NCBI GenBank assembly: GCA_049969495.1
Contig: JBMFOT010000007.1
Location: 1-64,000 of the forward strand
Direction of reading: 5' to 3'
Source of the DNA: HRBIN16 sp049969495
GTDB lineage: Bacteria > Armatimonadota > HRBIN16
DNA length: 64,000 nt
Positions within the stretch are counted from its first letter, which is position 1, and each line of letters starts with the position of its first letter. Made by a program: the position numbers and the translations under genes. Under the pieces are notes generated by a model. That model was given only the letters and a program-made list of their open reading frames with translations. It made no database searches and had not been told where the DNA came from. This document shows positions 10,021 through 18,393 of the stretch, in pieces.

Positions 10021-10752
10021 ATGGTAAAGAGGATGCGTGTGCTGGCTGGCGTTATTGCGGCAGGGTGGGCGGCGCTGGTTTTGAGTGGTTGCGGTGGCGG
10101 AGGCGCCGCTGCCCCCCCATCACAATATATCATCCTGACCAACGGCAAAGTGGTGACCGAACAGGGGGCAGGCGTTGTGATTATCAAAGCCGGAGAATCG
10201 CAGATACCAGGCGTGGGCTTTGACCAGGATGTGGTGATGGTGAGCCTTTACCAGGGAGATGGCTTTGTCAATCCTCGAACGGACACTCCCCCCCCTTCCA
10301 GCTTTCTGCGCACTTTCCGCGTGAGCCGAGATGGCACTCTACTGGACGACCTGCAACTGCCCGAAGGGCGGTACACCGCCGTCGCGGAGAATATCCGTGT
10401 GGTACAGGACGGCAAGGAGTTCCGCAGTGCCCTCACCGCGTACGTGTTCGATGTGTTTGCAAAAGAAGGCACCCTGCGCACTACCTTGCCCACCAAGTTC
10501 GAGGCGAGGTTTCCCGCACTGGGGGCGGTCATTGAGAACTCGTATGTGGCGTTCCTGACCGACGTTGGAGCCACAGGAGGTACCTCCCGCCTGTTTGTGC
10601 AGCACGCCAACGGTACGGTGGATATGACACGCTCCTTTGTTGGGCAGACGGAAGCAGGCGTTCCGGTAGCAGCAGTCAGCTTCGAAGCAATACCCGGCGG
10701 ACCTACTCTGGGCAACGTCTCCCGTCTGATATTGAAAGCGTTAAAGCCATGA
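10021..10752 (+). CDS. Predicted lipoprotein of unknown function
   Basis: A 243-residue protein with a basic n-region, hydrophobic core and lipobox LSGC followed by GGGG, so it should be cleaved by signal peptidase II and lipidated. The mature part is beta-rich with repeated short strands and no motif I recognise. A GATGAGG site precedes the ATG. The stop overlaps the start of the next gene (ATGA at 10749-10752), so the two are translationally coupled and probably work together at the cell surface. Confidence 0.75.
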   Translation: MVKRMRVLAGVIAAGWAALVLSGCGGGGAAAPPSQYIILTNGKVVTEQGAGVVIIKAGESQIPGVGFDQDVVMVSLYQGDGFVNPRTDTPPPSSFLRTFRVSRDGTLLDDLQLPEGRYTAVAENIRVVQDGKEFRSALTAYVFDVFAKEGTLRTTLPTKFEARFPALGAVIENSYVAFLTDVGATGGTSRLFVQHANGTVDMTRSFVGQTEAGVPVAAVSFEAIPGGPTLGNVSRLILKALKP

Positions 10753-11672
10753 ATCGTCCTCCGATACCGGTTGCGCTCAGGGAGTGCGCGAAAGGGAACC
10801 TATCCCCCTGTCCCCCTTCCCTGCGAGGGGAGGGGGAACGCCCCTCTCCCTGGGGGAGAGGGGTTGGAGGAGAGGTCTTACTCACGTCCCTTTACCTCCT
10901 TATGGCGCTGATATTCCTTCTTTCCACCGGTGCGTGGGCGCAGGAGACAAATCGTGTGCACCTCTGCACCACCTGGCGTGCCGCCGAGGCAGAGGGGCGC
11001 ACTCTGTGGGTGAGCGAACAGTCGGTCGCCCTGCGGGTAGATAGCCGTACAGAGCTGCAGGTTGGCTGGCAGAAGATTGTGGCGAAAGGGCGCGTGCGCA
11101 CTAATCGCTTTTCCACCTCCGCCCGGTGGTTTGGGGCAGAGTACTTGCTCCGAGACGAGGGCGACCGTCGACTGATGCTGTCGGTACGCCGGCTGGAAGG
11201 CGGGGAAGGCGTTGCGGATGTGGCGGAGGGAGTTTTCACCTACGTGGCTCCGCGTGTGGATACGACCAGCCTGCTCTCTATCCGGCACGACCGCGCGTGG
11301 ACGACGACGTATCGCCTTTGCTACTCGCGCACGCACGCGGGCACGGAGTCGGCAGATACCGTTGGGCTGTCGGTCGGTGCGGTTTCCACGCGAGCAGCGC
11401 GCTGGCAGGTACAGCTGGACGGTGGCATCTACGTCGACCGTCACAGAGAGACTACCTATCGCCCTGTGCTGAGCGGAGCGGTCAGCTTCGCTCTGGGGCG
11501 TGGATTGCGGGCGCAGTTCGGAGCCACCTTCGCGCCGAGCGGCTTTCCCGTTGCAGGCACATCCATAGAAGGGCTGACCGCGTTTGTGCTGTATCGCCCG
11601 GGCGGTCTGGTGGAAGGTTGGCGTGACCGCCCGGCGGGTTACCTGAGCCTGCAGCTCGGCATGGAGAGATAG
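10749..11672 (+). CDS. Secreted protein of unknown function with a repeat-derived N-terminus
   Basis: The open frame has 307 codons and its ATG overlaps the upstream lipoprotein stop. Residues about 17-45 are encoded by an interspersed hairpin repeat (see 10797-10877) and read as a Pro/Gly/Arg-rich tract. Immediately after it comes MALIFLLSTGAWAQ, a signal-peptide core ending in an AxA-like site. So either the repeat lengthened the n-region of the signal peptide, or translation starts at the internal ATG at 10902. The mature region has alternating strands and a TLSVGAVSTRAARWQ-type pattern suggestive of a beta-rich envelope protein, with no recognised domain. The stop lies 9 bp from the stop of the convergent trkA gene. 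Confidence 0.6.
   Translation: MNRPPIPVALRECAKGNLSPCPPSLRGEGERPSPWGRGVGGEVLLTSLYLLMALIFLLSTGAWAQETNRVHLCTTWRAAEAEGRTLWVSEQSVALRVDSRTELQVGWQKIVAKGRVRTNRFSTSARWFGAEYLLRDEGDRRLMLSVRRLEGGEGVADVAEGVFTYVAPRVDTTSLLSIRHDRAWTTTYRLCYSRTHAGTESADTVGLSVGAVSTRAARWQVQLDGGIYVDRHRETTYRPVLSGAVSFALGRGLRAQFGATFAPSGFPVAGTSIEGLTAFVLYRPGGLVEGWRDRPAGYLSLQLGMER
10797..10877. repeat. Interspersed hairpin repeat, family D copy 1, inside a coding frame
   Basis: Begins AACCTATCCCCCTGTCCCCC and ends with a GGGGGAGAGG/GGAGAGG arm. It matches the start of the copy at 56381-56468 at 28 of 30 positions. The arms pair to form a G/C-rich hairpin. This copy lies within the N-terminal codons of the gene at 10749 without breaking its frame. 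Confidence 0.75.
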
Positions 11673-11680
11673 CAGGTGCG

Positions 11681-12349
11681 CTACTCCTCTTGCTCCTCTG
11701 CGAACACCTTGCGCAGCTGACGTTCGCTTTGCGCCGATACCAGCGCAATCACGCTATCGTTGGCTTCCAGCATAGTGTCGCCATGAGGCAACATAGCGTT
11801 TTCCTGTCGGATGATGCAAACAATGAGCGCGTCTGGGGGGAGGGGGAGGTCTTGAACACGCTTGCCCACCACCGGTGAGCGCGTGCTGAGTTCGATGTCC
11901 ACAATCTCGATGTTGCCTCGCTTCAGCGCGGCAAGCGGGATCACTTCGCCCGCTTCGATCTCCTGCTCAATCAGGTGATAGATGACGTTTGTGCTGCTGA
12001 CGGTCGCGTCGATGCCCAGTTGCTGGAAGATGCTCTCGTTGCGCGGGTCGTTAATGCGCGCCACCGTACGGGGGACGTTGAAATACCACTTCGCAATCTG
12101 GCTGATAATCAGGTTGTCCTCGTCGTCGCCGGTACAGGCGACCACGATGTCCGCGCGGTCCGCTCCCGCCTCGCGCATGGTGCGGATTTCATCTCCTCGC
12201 CCGCGCATGACCGACTCGCCAAACTCATCGCGCAGCAGGTCACAGCGTCGCTTATCACGCTCGATCAGCAGCACCTCATGTCCGGCGTTCAGCAGCGTCT
12301 TCGCCAGATAGTAACCGACATTACCTGCACCGACTATGATAATGTACAT
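11681..12349 (-). CDS. trkA: TrkA-type potassium uptake regulatory protein (two-domain)
   Basis: 222 residues. The N-terminal RCK/TrkA_N Rossmann domain starts MYIIIVGAGNVGYYLAK (GxGxxG) with the acidic LLIERD at the end of strand two, as in NAD(H)-binding members. The C-terminal TrkA_C domain covers about residues 135-215. Such cytoplasmic proteins gate Trk/Ktr-type potassium channels in response to nucleotides. It follows a second, single-domain TrkA gene by 16 bp and is probably in the same operon, read from the promoter at 12861-12889. No membrane subunit (TrkH/KtrB) is present in the window. Confidence 0.9.
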   Translation of the reverse strand: MYIIIVGAGNVGYYLAKTLLNAGHEVLLIERDKRRCDLLRDEFGESVMRGRGDEIRTMREAGADRADIVVACTGDDEDNLIISQIAKWYFNVPRTVARINDPRNESIFQQLGIDATVSSTNVIYHLIEQEIEAGEVIPLAALKRGNIEIVDIELSTRSPVVGKRVQDLPLPPDALIVCIIRQENAMLPHGDTMLEANDSVIALVSAQSERQLRKVFAEEQEE

Positions 12350-12365
12350 CGCGCAGCTACCTCAC

Positions 12366-12818
12366 TCAATCTTTCAGTTCCGGGGGAACGACGTTGTACT
12401 CTTCTACCGAACCCAGCGGGCGGTCGTAAGCGAGGTCACGAATCATCGCCGAGCCGATAAGGCTATAACATATCGTGTAGATACCCCGCTCCCGATAGGC
12501 TTCTGCCCGAATGGGGTCGTTCACTTTGGCGATCACCTTTGGCACGCGAAACCGGTCCTTGGCGATTTGAGCCGCCATCAGGTTACGGTTGTCGCCTTCG
12601 GTGAGGGCGACGAACATATCCGCCTGTTCGATGCCCGCTTTTTTCAGAACGTCCTCGTCCAGCCCGTTCCCGGTGATGACCGCACCGGTGAACTTCCCCC
12701 CCAAACGCTCCAGCGAGTCGTTGTTCCACTCAATGAGAGTTACCCGGTGCCCTTCCGCTGCCATAATGCGTGCCAGTGCTGCACCGGTACGCCCACACCC
12801 CAGGATGACTATTCTCAT
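12366..12818 (-). CDS. TrkA_N (RCK) domain protein, single domain
   Basis: The ATG at 12818 gives 150 residues starting MRIVILGCGRTGAALARIM, a GxGxxG Rossmann fold. A longer frame to 12917 exists, but the promoter at 12861-12889 lies inside that extension, so the short start is correct. Only the TrkA_N half is present; the TrkA_C ligand domain found in its neighbour is absent. It probably assembles with the downstream TrkA as a heteromeric gating ring or acts as a KtrA-like subunit. The last residues (EEYNVVPPELKD) are a short acidic tail. Confidence 0.85.
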   Translation of the reverse strand: MRIVILGCGRTGAALARIMAAEGHRVTLIEWNNDSLERLGGKFTGAVITGNGLDEDVLKKAGIEQADMFVALTEGDNRNLMAAQIAKDRFRVPKVIAKVNDPIRAEAYRERGIYTICYSLIGSAMIRDLAYDRPLGSVEEYNVVPPELKD

Positions 12819-12860
12819 CTGTAGCCTTTGCCTCTGCTTTGCGTAGTGATGCCGGACTTC

Positions 12861-12889
12861 AGTATACGCCGATGTCTGCTCATTGTCAA
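12861..12889 (-). promoter_or_regulatory. Sigma-70 promoter for the trkA pair
   Basis: Read on the minus strand: -35 TTGACA (12884-12889), 17-bp spacer, -10 TATACT (12861-12866). Transcription should begin near 12854, about 36 bases before the ATG at 12818. Confidence 0.85.
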
Positions 12890-13037
12890 CCGCCGGGGAG
12901 AACGTATCGGGTGGCAAAGGTATTTCCCTGTGCCGTCTCGAAATAACCTGTGCTTCGGGTGTTATATCTCCTCCCCGCTTTGCGTAACTGATTCTGGAGA
13001 GAACGACTACAGGACGGAAAAAGGCAGGGATGTTCCG

Positions 13038-14144
13038 ATGAGATGGTCATGGAAATTGGGAGAATACGCAGGTATCGCGGTGTATGTACACGCCACTTTC
13101 CTCCTGCTCGTGGGATGGATTGCTCTTCTACACTGGTTGCAGCTGGGCACGTTCCAGGCGGTGGTGAACGGGGTGGTGTTTATCCTCTTGCTGTTCGGAT
13201 GTGTGTTACTGCATGAGTTCGGGCACGCGCTGGCGGCGAAGCGATACGGTATCCGCACGCGCGACATTACGCTGTTACCGATAGGCGGTGTGGCGCGTCT
13301 GGAAAGAATGCCGGACAAGCCGGTGCAGGAGCTGTGGGTCGCGCTGGCGGGTCCTGCGGTGAACGTGCTTCTTTTCGTGGCGCTGTACTTTTTTGTGCAG
13401 GCAAAGAGCATGCTGTTTCCGATAGAGCCGGATATGGTACAGGGGTCTTTGTGGACAAGACTGATGACGGTGAACCTATTCCTGGCGGCGTTTAATCTGC
13501 TGCCAGCGTTCCCGATGGATGGTGGACGTGTGCTCCGGGCTTTACTGGCAATGCGCATGGACTACGTGCAGGCAACCAATATCGCTGCAGCATTAGGGCA
13601 GGGTATAGCTTTCCTGTTTGGCTTTCTGGGGCTGTTTCTCAACCCGTTCTTGTTGTTCATCGCGTTCTTCGTATGGATTGGCGCGGCGCAGGAAGCCAGC
13701 ATGGTGCAAATCAAATCCGCGCTGGGCGGTATACCGGTGCAACGCGCGATGCTGACCGACTTTCGCACCGTCTCGCCCGATGACCCTCTGGAGCGGGTAG
13801 TGGAGCTTATCCTCAGCGGCTGGCAACAAGACTTTCCGGTCATAGAGGGCGGGCGAATCACAGGGGTGTTGACCCGCAGCGACCTGCTCAACGCGCTGGC
13901 ACAGCAGGGGACGGACCGCTTCGTGCGCGAGGTGATGCAGAGGCAGTTCGAGGTGGTAGACGCCGCCGAGATGCTGGAAAATGTGCTGCCCCGCCTGCAA
14001 GCGTGCGCCTGCCACTCGATGCCGGTGGTGCGCGGCGACGAGCTGGTAGGATTGCTGACCATGGATAACGTCGGTGAGTTCCTGTTAATCCAGTCCGCTC
14101 TGGATACTGCATCCAGAAAAGCCTCTCGTCGAGGTATCATGTAG
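13038..14144 (+). CDS. Site-2-type zinc metalloprotease (M50) with two CBS domains
   Basis: The ATG at 13038 gives 368 residues (MRWSWKLGEYAGI...), which matches the usual N-terminus of this family; the longer open frame to 12828 runs back across the divergent trkA promoter. There are about six membrane segments. The zinc-binding HEFGH lies near residue 59, and the second metal motif LLPAFPMDGGRVLRALLA about 100 residues later. Two CBS domains follow from about residue 230 (IPVQRAMLTDFRTVSPDD... and VREVMQRQFEVVDAAE...), which bind adenine nucleotides and would regulate the protease. It cleaves substrates within the membrane, often anti-sigma or signalling proteins; the substrate here is unknown. 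The next gene, a histidine kinase, starts 13 bp after its stop. Confidence 0.9.
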   Translation: MRWSWKLGEYAGIAVYVHATFLLLVGWIALLHWLQLGTFQAVVNGVVFILLLFGCVLLHEFGHALAAKRYGIRTRDITLLPIGGVARLERMPDKPVQELWVALAGPAVNVLLFVALYFFVQAKSMLFPIEPDMVQGSLWTRLMTVNLFLAAFNLLPAFPMDGGRVLRALLAMRMDYVQATNIAAALGQGIAFLFGFLGLFLNPFLLFIAFFVWIGAAQEASMVQIKSALGGIPVQRAMLTDFRTVSPDDPLERVVELILSGWQQDFPVIEGGRITGVLTRSDLLNALAQQGTDRFVREVMQRQFEVVDAAEMLENVLPRLQACACHSMPVVRGDELVGLLTMDNVGEFLLIQSALDTASRKASRRGIM

Positions 14145-14157
14145 CCGGAGGCAGAAT

Positions 14158-15201
14158 GTGCACACGCTTCGCGATTTTCTGAGCAAACGTTCCCGACACT
14201 TCTGGATTGCTTTAGGGCTGGTGCTGGTAGCTATCATCACCACGATAGACTACTTCACCGAACCCGACCTGCTCATCCTGTACCTCATTCCGATTATTCT
14301 GGTAGACTGGTTCGCTGGCGAGAAGCCGGGCGTGATTCTGGCGATCACCAGCGCGATAGCGTGGTTCGCGGCGGACGTGCTCAGCACCACCCATGACACC
14401 GCCGGCGTCGTGCCCTACTGGAACCTGGCGGTGCGCTCCGCCATCTTCCTGACCGTCACCTATATGCTTTCGGGTTTGCTGGCAACGCGCAAACGCCACG
14501 AGGAGCTGATGCATTTTATCATCCATGATCTACGCTCGCCGCTTACCAACGTGTTGACCGGCTTGCAAACCCTGCGTCAGATGCGCGAAAACAAAATGGA
14601 TGAAACCGAACAAGAGCTGCTGGACATGGCACTCATTTCCAGCAACCGTATGTTGACCCTGATTAACTCCTTGCTCGACCTCCCCCGCCTAGAGCACCGT
14701 AAGATGCCGGTGCAGGTGCAGGAGGTGAGTGTGGATGAACTGGTGAACGCTTCGCTGGCGATGGTATCGCTGTGGGCGGCGCAGAACCGAGTGCGGATAG
14801 TGTACGAACCTGACCCGCAGGTCAGTACCGTCCGTGCCGACCCCGACATCACCACGCGCGTGCTGGTGAATCTGCTGAGTAACGCGCTGAAGTACAGCCC
14901 TCCCGATTCCACTGTCACCATCCGCACCCGCGCCTCAGAAGGAGCAACGGTGACCTTCAGCGTGACCGACCAGGGCCCGGGCATCCCGCCAGAGTGGGTA
15001 GACAAGGTATTTGACAAGTACGCGCAGGTGGAGGCACGCAAGGAGGGAGCCAGTACCGGACTGGGGCTCACCTTCTGCCAGCTGGCGGTGGAAGCACAGA
15101 AGGGGCGCATCTGGATCGAGAGCGAACTGGGCAAGGGCACAACGGTGCTGTTTACCCTGCCAGCGGGTAAGGCAAGGAAGGTTTCCTTGCTGGAGGCGTG
15201 A
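14158..15201 (+). CDS. Membrane sensor histidine kinase
   Basis: The GTG start at 14158 is preceded by CCGGAGGCAG at good spacing. The 347-residue protein has four N-terminal membrane helices (residues about 15-110), with little extracytoplasmic sequence. The H-box IIHDLRSPLTN has its phospho-acceptor at H123. The N-box is LLSNALKYSPPDS, G1 DQGPGIP and G2 STGLGLTF, so all ATP-binding motifs are intact. No response regulator gene is adjacent, so it is an orphan kinase. Co-transcription with the M50-CBS protease suggests a shared membrane-signal role, but that is inference. Confidence 0.9.
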   Translation: MHTLRDFLSKRSRHFWIALGLVLVAIITTIDYFTEPDLLILYLIPIILVDWFAGEKPGVILAITSAIAWFAADVLSTTHDTAGVVPYWNLAVRSAIFLTVTYMLSGLLATRKRHEELMHFIIHDLRSPLTNVLTGLQTLRQMRENKMDETEQELLDMALISSNRMLTLINSLLDLPRLEHRKMPVQVQEVSVDELVNASLAMVSLWAAQNRVRIVYEPDPQVSTVRADPDITTRVLVNLLSNALKYSPPDSTVTIRTRASEGATVTFSVTDQGPGIPPEWVDKVFDKYAQVEARKEGASTGLGLTFCQLAVEAQKGRIWIESELGKGTTVLFTLPAGKARKVSLLEA

Positions 15202-15324
15202 CGTGCGTATCACCGTGTCCGATATAGATGCTCCTATAGGGCTTAGACGAGTCCGCGAACCGCCCCCGGTGTACGGGGATGCGCCTCGCTTCGCCCAGCA
15301 CCTCGCAGGATTGGCGTGTTCTTT

Positions 15325-15396
15325 GTCATGCTGAGGGTCGGCGAATCATCTCATCCTGTCGTTAAAACGAGATTCTTCGCTTGCGCTCAGAATGAC
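15325..15396. repeat. Interspersed inverted repeat, family A copy 1
   Basis: Ends are GTCATGCTGAG (15325-15335) and CTCAGAATGAC (15386-15396), imperfect inverted arms around a body containing GATTCTTCGC. It is related to copies at 30244-30303 and 49497-49567. The 285-bp gap 15202-15486 consists mainly of this element and the next one. Confidence 0.75.
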
Positions 15397-15429
15397 AAGA
15401 AAGGGGGACCTTCCTACTAAATAATCTTT

Positions 15430-15484
15430 GTAGCCGCAGGCTTTAGCCTGTGCAACAAGGGCGCACGCTGAAGGTTGCGGCTAC
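15430..15484. repeat. Palindromic repeat with GTAGCCGCA ends (family B)
   Basis: Outer arms GTAGCCGCA and TGCGGCTAC are perfect inverse complements, and the inner AGGCTTTAGCCT is another small hairpin. It sits just before the stop of the convergent glcD gene and could double as a terminator. No second copy was seen in this window, so calling it a dispersed family rests on its resemblance to known repeats. Confidence 0.5.
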
Positions 15485-15486
15485 AT

Positions 15487-16914
15487 TCAGGGTGACAGGC
15501 GTTGCGGAAATATCTTCTCAGGGTTGCACAAACCCTGCGGGTCAAAGGCATCATGCACCCTCTGCATCGCCTGTAGGTCGGCGTCGCTATAGAGCAAGCG
15601 CATATAATGTGCTTTTTCCACGCCCACGCCGTGCTCGCCGGTGATGCTACCGCCCATCTGCACGCACAGTCTGACGATGGCGTCGTTCGCGGCGCGTACG
15701 CGCCTGACCTCTTCGGCGTCTCGCTCGTCAAAGAGCACTATTGGGTGTAGACTGCCGTCGCCCGCATGGAACACGTTGGCGATACGCACGCCGTGCTCCT
15801 GCCCGATTTCCATGATGCGCCTTAGCACCTGTGGCAGTTTGCTTCGGGGAACCACTGCATCCTGCGTGACGGTGCTGGGCGCCAATCTCCCCAGCGACCC
15901 CACCGCCTTCTTTCGTGCCGTCCACAGGCGCGTGCGTTCCTCCTCGTCGCGGGCAAGGCGAATCTCTTCGGCGTGGTTTGCGTTGCAGAGGTCCACCACG
16001 CGCTGTAGCTGCCTGTCCAGCCCTGCCTCCAGCCCGTCTAACTCAATCACCAGCACCGCGTCCGCATCCTGCGGGAAGCCAAAGCGGAACGCCGCTTCTA
16101 CCGCCTGCAGGGTCGTGCGGTCGATCATCTCCATCGCCGCGGGCACAATGCCCGCGGCGATAATGTCGGAAACCGTCTGACAGGCGTCTTCCAATCGCGG
16201 GTAGACCGCCAGCAGGGTGCGCCAGCTCTGGGGCAGGGGGGTGAGCTTGGCGATAACGGTGGTGAGGATGCCCAGCGTGCCCTCGCTGCCGGTAAACACA
16301 CCCACCAGGTCGTATCCCAGCGGTTCCTCGCACTTCCCGCCGAACCACACCACCTCGCCGTCGGGAAGAACCACCTCCAGCCCGGTGATGTGGTTGACGG
16401 TTACCCCGTACTTCAACGTGTGCGGACCGCCTGCGTTCTCTGCCACATTGCCGCCGATGGTGCTGACGCCTTGACTGGATGGGTCGGGCGCGTAGTGGTA
16501 GCCGGTCGCTTTCGCCGCCTTGGTGAGGTCCAGATTGATTGCTCCTGCCTGGGCGGTAATGCGTCGGTTGGGAATATCTACTTCCAGAATGCGCGTCATC
16601 CGACTGGTGCAGAGTATCACCCCGCCTTTGACCGCCAGCGCGCCGCCCGATAGTCCCGTTCCTGCCCCGCGTGGCACAAAGGGAACGCCCAGCCGATTGC
16701 ACAGCTGCACCACCTGCTGTACCTGCGCGGTTTCGGTGGGGAAGACCACCGCCTGCGGAGTCGCTTTCTCCATCGTGTAAGCGTCGCAGTCGTATACCAG
16801 CAGGTCAAACGGGTCGTGCAGCACGGCGTTCTCGCCCACGATACGCTGCAGTTCGGAGATGAGCTCTGTCATGGTCGTTGTTATCCTCATTGCTCGCTTA
16901 GCCGACGCAACCAT
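15487..16914 (-). CDS. glcD: FAD-linked oxidase, glycolate oxidase subunit GlcD type
   Basis: 475 residues. An FAD_binding_4 (PCMH) domain in the first half contains VPFVPRGAGTGLSGGA and a GGNVAENAGGPHTLKYG motif; an FAD-oxidase C-terminal domain follows, with NVFHAGDGSLHP and GEHGVGVEK near the end, typical of GlcD and D-lactate dehydrogenases. It oxidises 2-hydroxyacids such as glycolate or D-lactate in the cytoplasm. The ATG at 16914 lies nine bases after GGAG at the end of the upstream gene; internal ATGs at 16890 and 16872 (MTELISELQ) are also plausible. GlcE and the iron-sulfur subunit GlcF are not next to it; instead it ends a run of FHA genes. Confidence 0.88.
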   Translation of the reverse strand: MVASAKRAMRITTTMTELISELQRIVGENAVLHDPFDLLVYDCDAYTMEKATPQAVVFPTETAQVQQVVQLCNRLGVPFVPRGAGTGLSGGALAVKGGVILCTSRMTRILEVDIPNRRITAQAGAINLDLTKAAKATGYHYAPDPSSQGVSTIGGNVAENAGGPHTLKYGVTVNHITGLEVVLPDGEVVWFGGKCEEPLGYDLVGVFTGSEGTLGILTTVIAKLTPLPQSWRTLLAVYPRLEDACQTVSDIIAAGIVPAAMEMIDRTTLQAVEAAFRFGFPQDADAVLVIELDGLEAGLDRQLQRVVDLCNANHAEEIRLARDEEERTRLWTARKKAVGSLGRLAPSTVTQDAVVPRSKLPQVLRRIMEIGQEHGVRIANVFHAGDGSLHPIVLFDERDAEEVRRVRAANDAIVRLCVQMGGSITGEHGVGVEKAHYMRLLYSDADLQAMQRVHDAFDPQGLCNPEKIFPQRLSP

Positions 16915-16920
16915 TGTACC

Positions 16921-18390
16921 CTACTCCACCCTCATCTCCGTGTTGCCGAAGCGCAGCACATCGCCTGCCTGAATCACCCTCTGCTGTACGGGTTGACCGT
17001 TCACAAAGCTGCCGTTGCGCGAGCCTTCGTCTATCAGTACCCACTGACCGCCCTGCCTCTCCAGTCGCGCGTGGCGCCGGCTGACGGTGGGGTCAAAATC
17101 GATATGCACATCGCGCCCGACCTCTCTGCCAATGGTCAACATGTTGCCCTGCAGGGGGAAAATCGCCCCTGCTTTCACTCCGCCCAGTATGACCAGTCGG
17201 GTAGGAACCGTTCCGACCGCAGGCTGTACTGCACTTCCGGCGGATGACGGCAAAGCGGCAGGTGACGCCCCTGGCGCCAGCGCAGACGGTGCAGACGCCC
17301 CGGGCAACACACTGCACGCACACTGTCCGGTCATCGGGTCCTTGCGCTCGCCACAGTAGGGGCACAGGTAGTCCGGCAGGGGAGGGCGCGAGGAGGGTTG
17401 TTCCATCCGCTCTATTGCCTCCCTGACCAGCGAGCGCGTGGCTTTCTCGAAAAACTGCAGGCGCACAGAGCCAATCTGGATGAGGTCGCCGTCTTTCAAC
17501 CATGCCTGCTGCACGGGTTGCCCGTTCAACAGAGTGCCCCCGGGCGCCCCGAGGTCTTCCAGCAGGTGGCGGTTCTGCTGCCTGATGATGCGGGCGTGCT
17601 GTGGGGCGATGTGCGTGTCGCCAAAGAGGGGGATATCGGCGTACTCGTCGCGCCCGATGAGGCACACAGGTTTATCCACCGGGAACTCCTTGCCCTCGTT
17701 GCGCCCCAGAATGACGCGCACCCATGCTGCCTTCAGCGCCTCCTGCACCAGCGCGATGAAGAAGCCGATACTTGCGCCCAGCACGGGGAAGCCGACCGCC
17801 CGTCCGGGGGCTCCCACTTCCACTCGTTCACCATGCGACATCGCCAGATACAACGGGCTGAATATCAGCGTGAATATCTGGAAAGCCACGCCGCCCAGCG
17901 CACCTCCAATCGCGCCCCCTATCGTGCTATGCCACCAGCGTTTGGCAGAGCCTGTGACCGCCCCCACCGCCGCGCCGATGCCAGTGCCGAAGAACAACCA
18001 CCCCAACGTGCGTGGCACGATATCGGTGAGGAACCCCAGCGGCGTTGGTTCTGCTCCTGCACCGGACGGATTACCGAGCAGCTGACTGAGTGTGCCGTAG
18101 ACGAAGTTCCCCAGGAACAGCGCAATCATCGCTCCGGGCAAACCAATCAACGCAGCCACAAACCCCCGACGAATCGCCTGCGCAGGCAATCCACGCGTCA
18201 GGCTGTCTACCATGCCCAGCGAAAAACCATAACACGTTCCCAGGATGACGGATAGCCACAAGGTTTGCCTTATCATTTCTGCGGGGTCGAAAAGTGCTTT
18301 CTGGTGGTCTATCAGCGGCTCCTGTATCAGGAAAGCCACCGCTCCTCCTGCACCACCCAGCACCAGACCCAGCAGCAACCTGCCAAGCAT
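16921..18390 (-). CDS. Membrane protein with two FHA domains and a zinc ribbon
   Basis: 489 residues. The first ~220 are glycine-rich hydrophobic segments (five or six membrane helices). A first FHA domain (about 233-315) contains GRDEYADIPL and an NG loop. A CPYC...CAC cluster near residue 341 is probably a zinc ribbon. The C-terminal FHA domain (about 413-489) has GREVGRD, SRRHARL and GSRNGSFVNG, all the phosphothreonine-binding signatures. The first FHA has PQHARI in place of SRRHA and may bind more weakly. The protein would dock phosphothreonine partners at the membrane. It starts 3 bp after the stop of a second FHA/zinc-ribbon gene. Confidence 0.85.
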   Translation of the reverse strand: MLGRLLLGLVLGGAGGAVAFLIQEPLIDHQKALFDPAEMIRQTLWLSVILGTCYGFSLGMVDSLTRGLPAQAIRRGFVAALIGLPGAMIALFLGNFVYGTLSQLLGNPSGAGAEPTPLGFLTDIVPRTLGWLFFGTGIGAAVGAVTGSAKRWWHSTIGGAIGGALGGVAFQIFTLIFSPLYLAMSHGERVEVGAPGRAVGFPVLGASIGFFIALVQEALKAAWVRVILGRNEGKEFPVDKPVCLIGRDEYADIPLFGDTHIAPQHARIIRQQNRHLLEDLGAPGGTLLNGQPVQQAWLKDGDLIQIGSVRLQFFEKATRSLVREAIERMEQPSSRPPLPDYLCPYCGERKDPMTGQCACSVLPGASAPSALAPGASPAALPSSAGSAVQPAVGTVPTRLVILGGVKAGAIFPLQGNMLTIGREVGRDVHIDFDPTVSRRHARLERQGGQWVLIDEGSRNGSFVNGQPVQQRVIQAGDVLRFGNTEMRVE

Positions 18391-18393
18391 CGC

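Noticed and set aside
12819..12917. 33-codon N-terminal extension of the single-domain TrkA gene
   Set aside because: The promoter -35 and -10 lie inside it and the Rossmann fold starts at the later ATG.
12828..13037. 70-codon extension of the M50 protease
   Set aside because: It crosses the divergent trkA promoter, is not hydrophobic or conserved-looking, and the family start is MRWSWKLGEYAGI at 13038.
15417..15731. Open frame of 104 codons on the minus strand at the end of glcD
   Set aside because: It is an off-frame reading of glcD plus the repeat.
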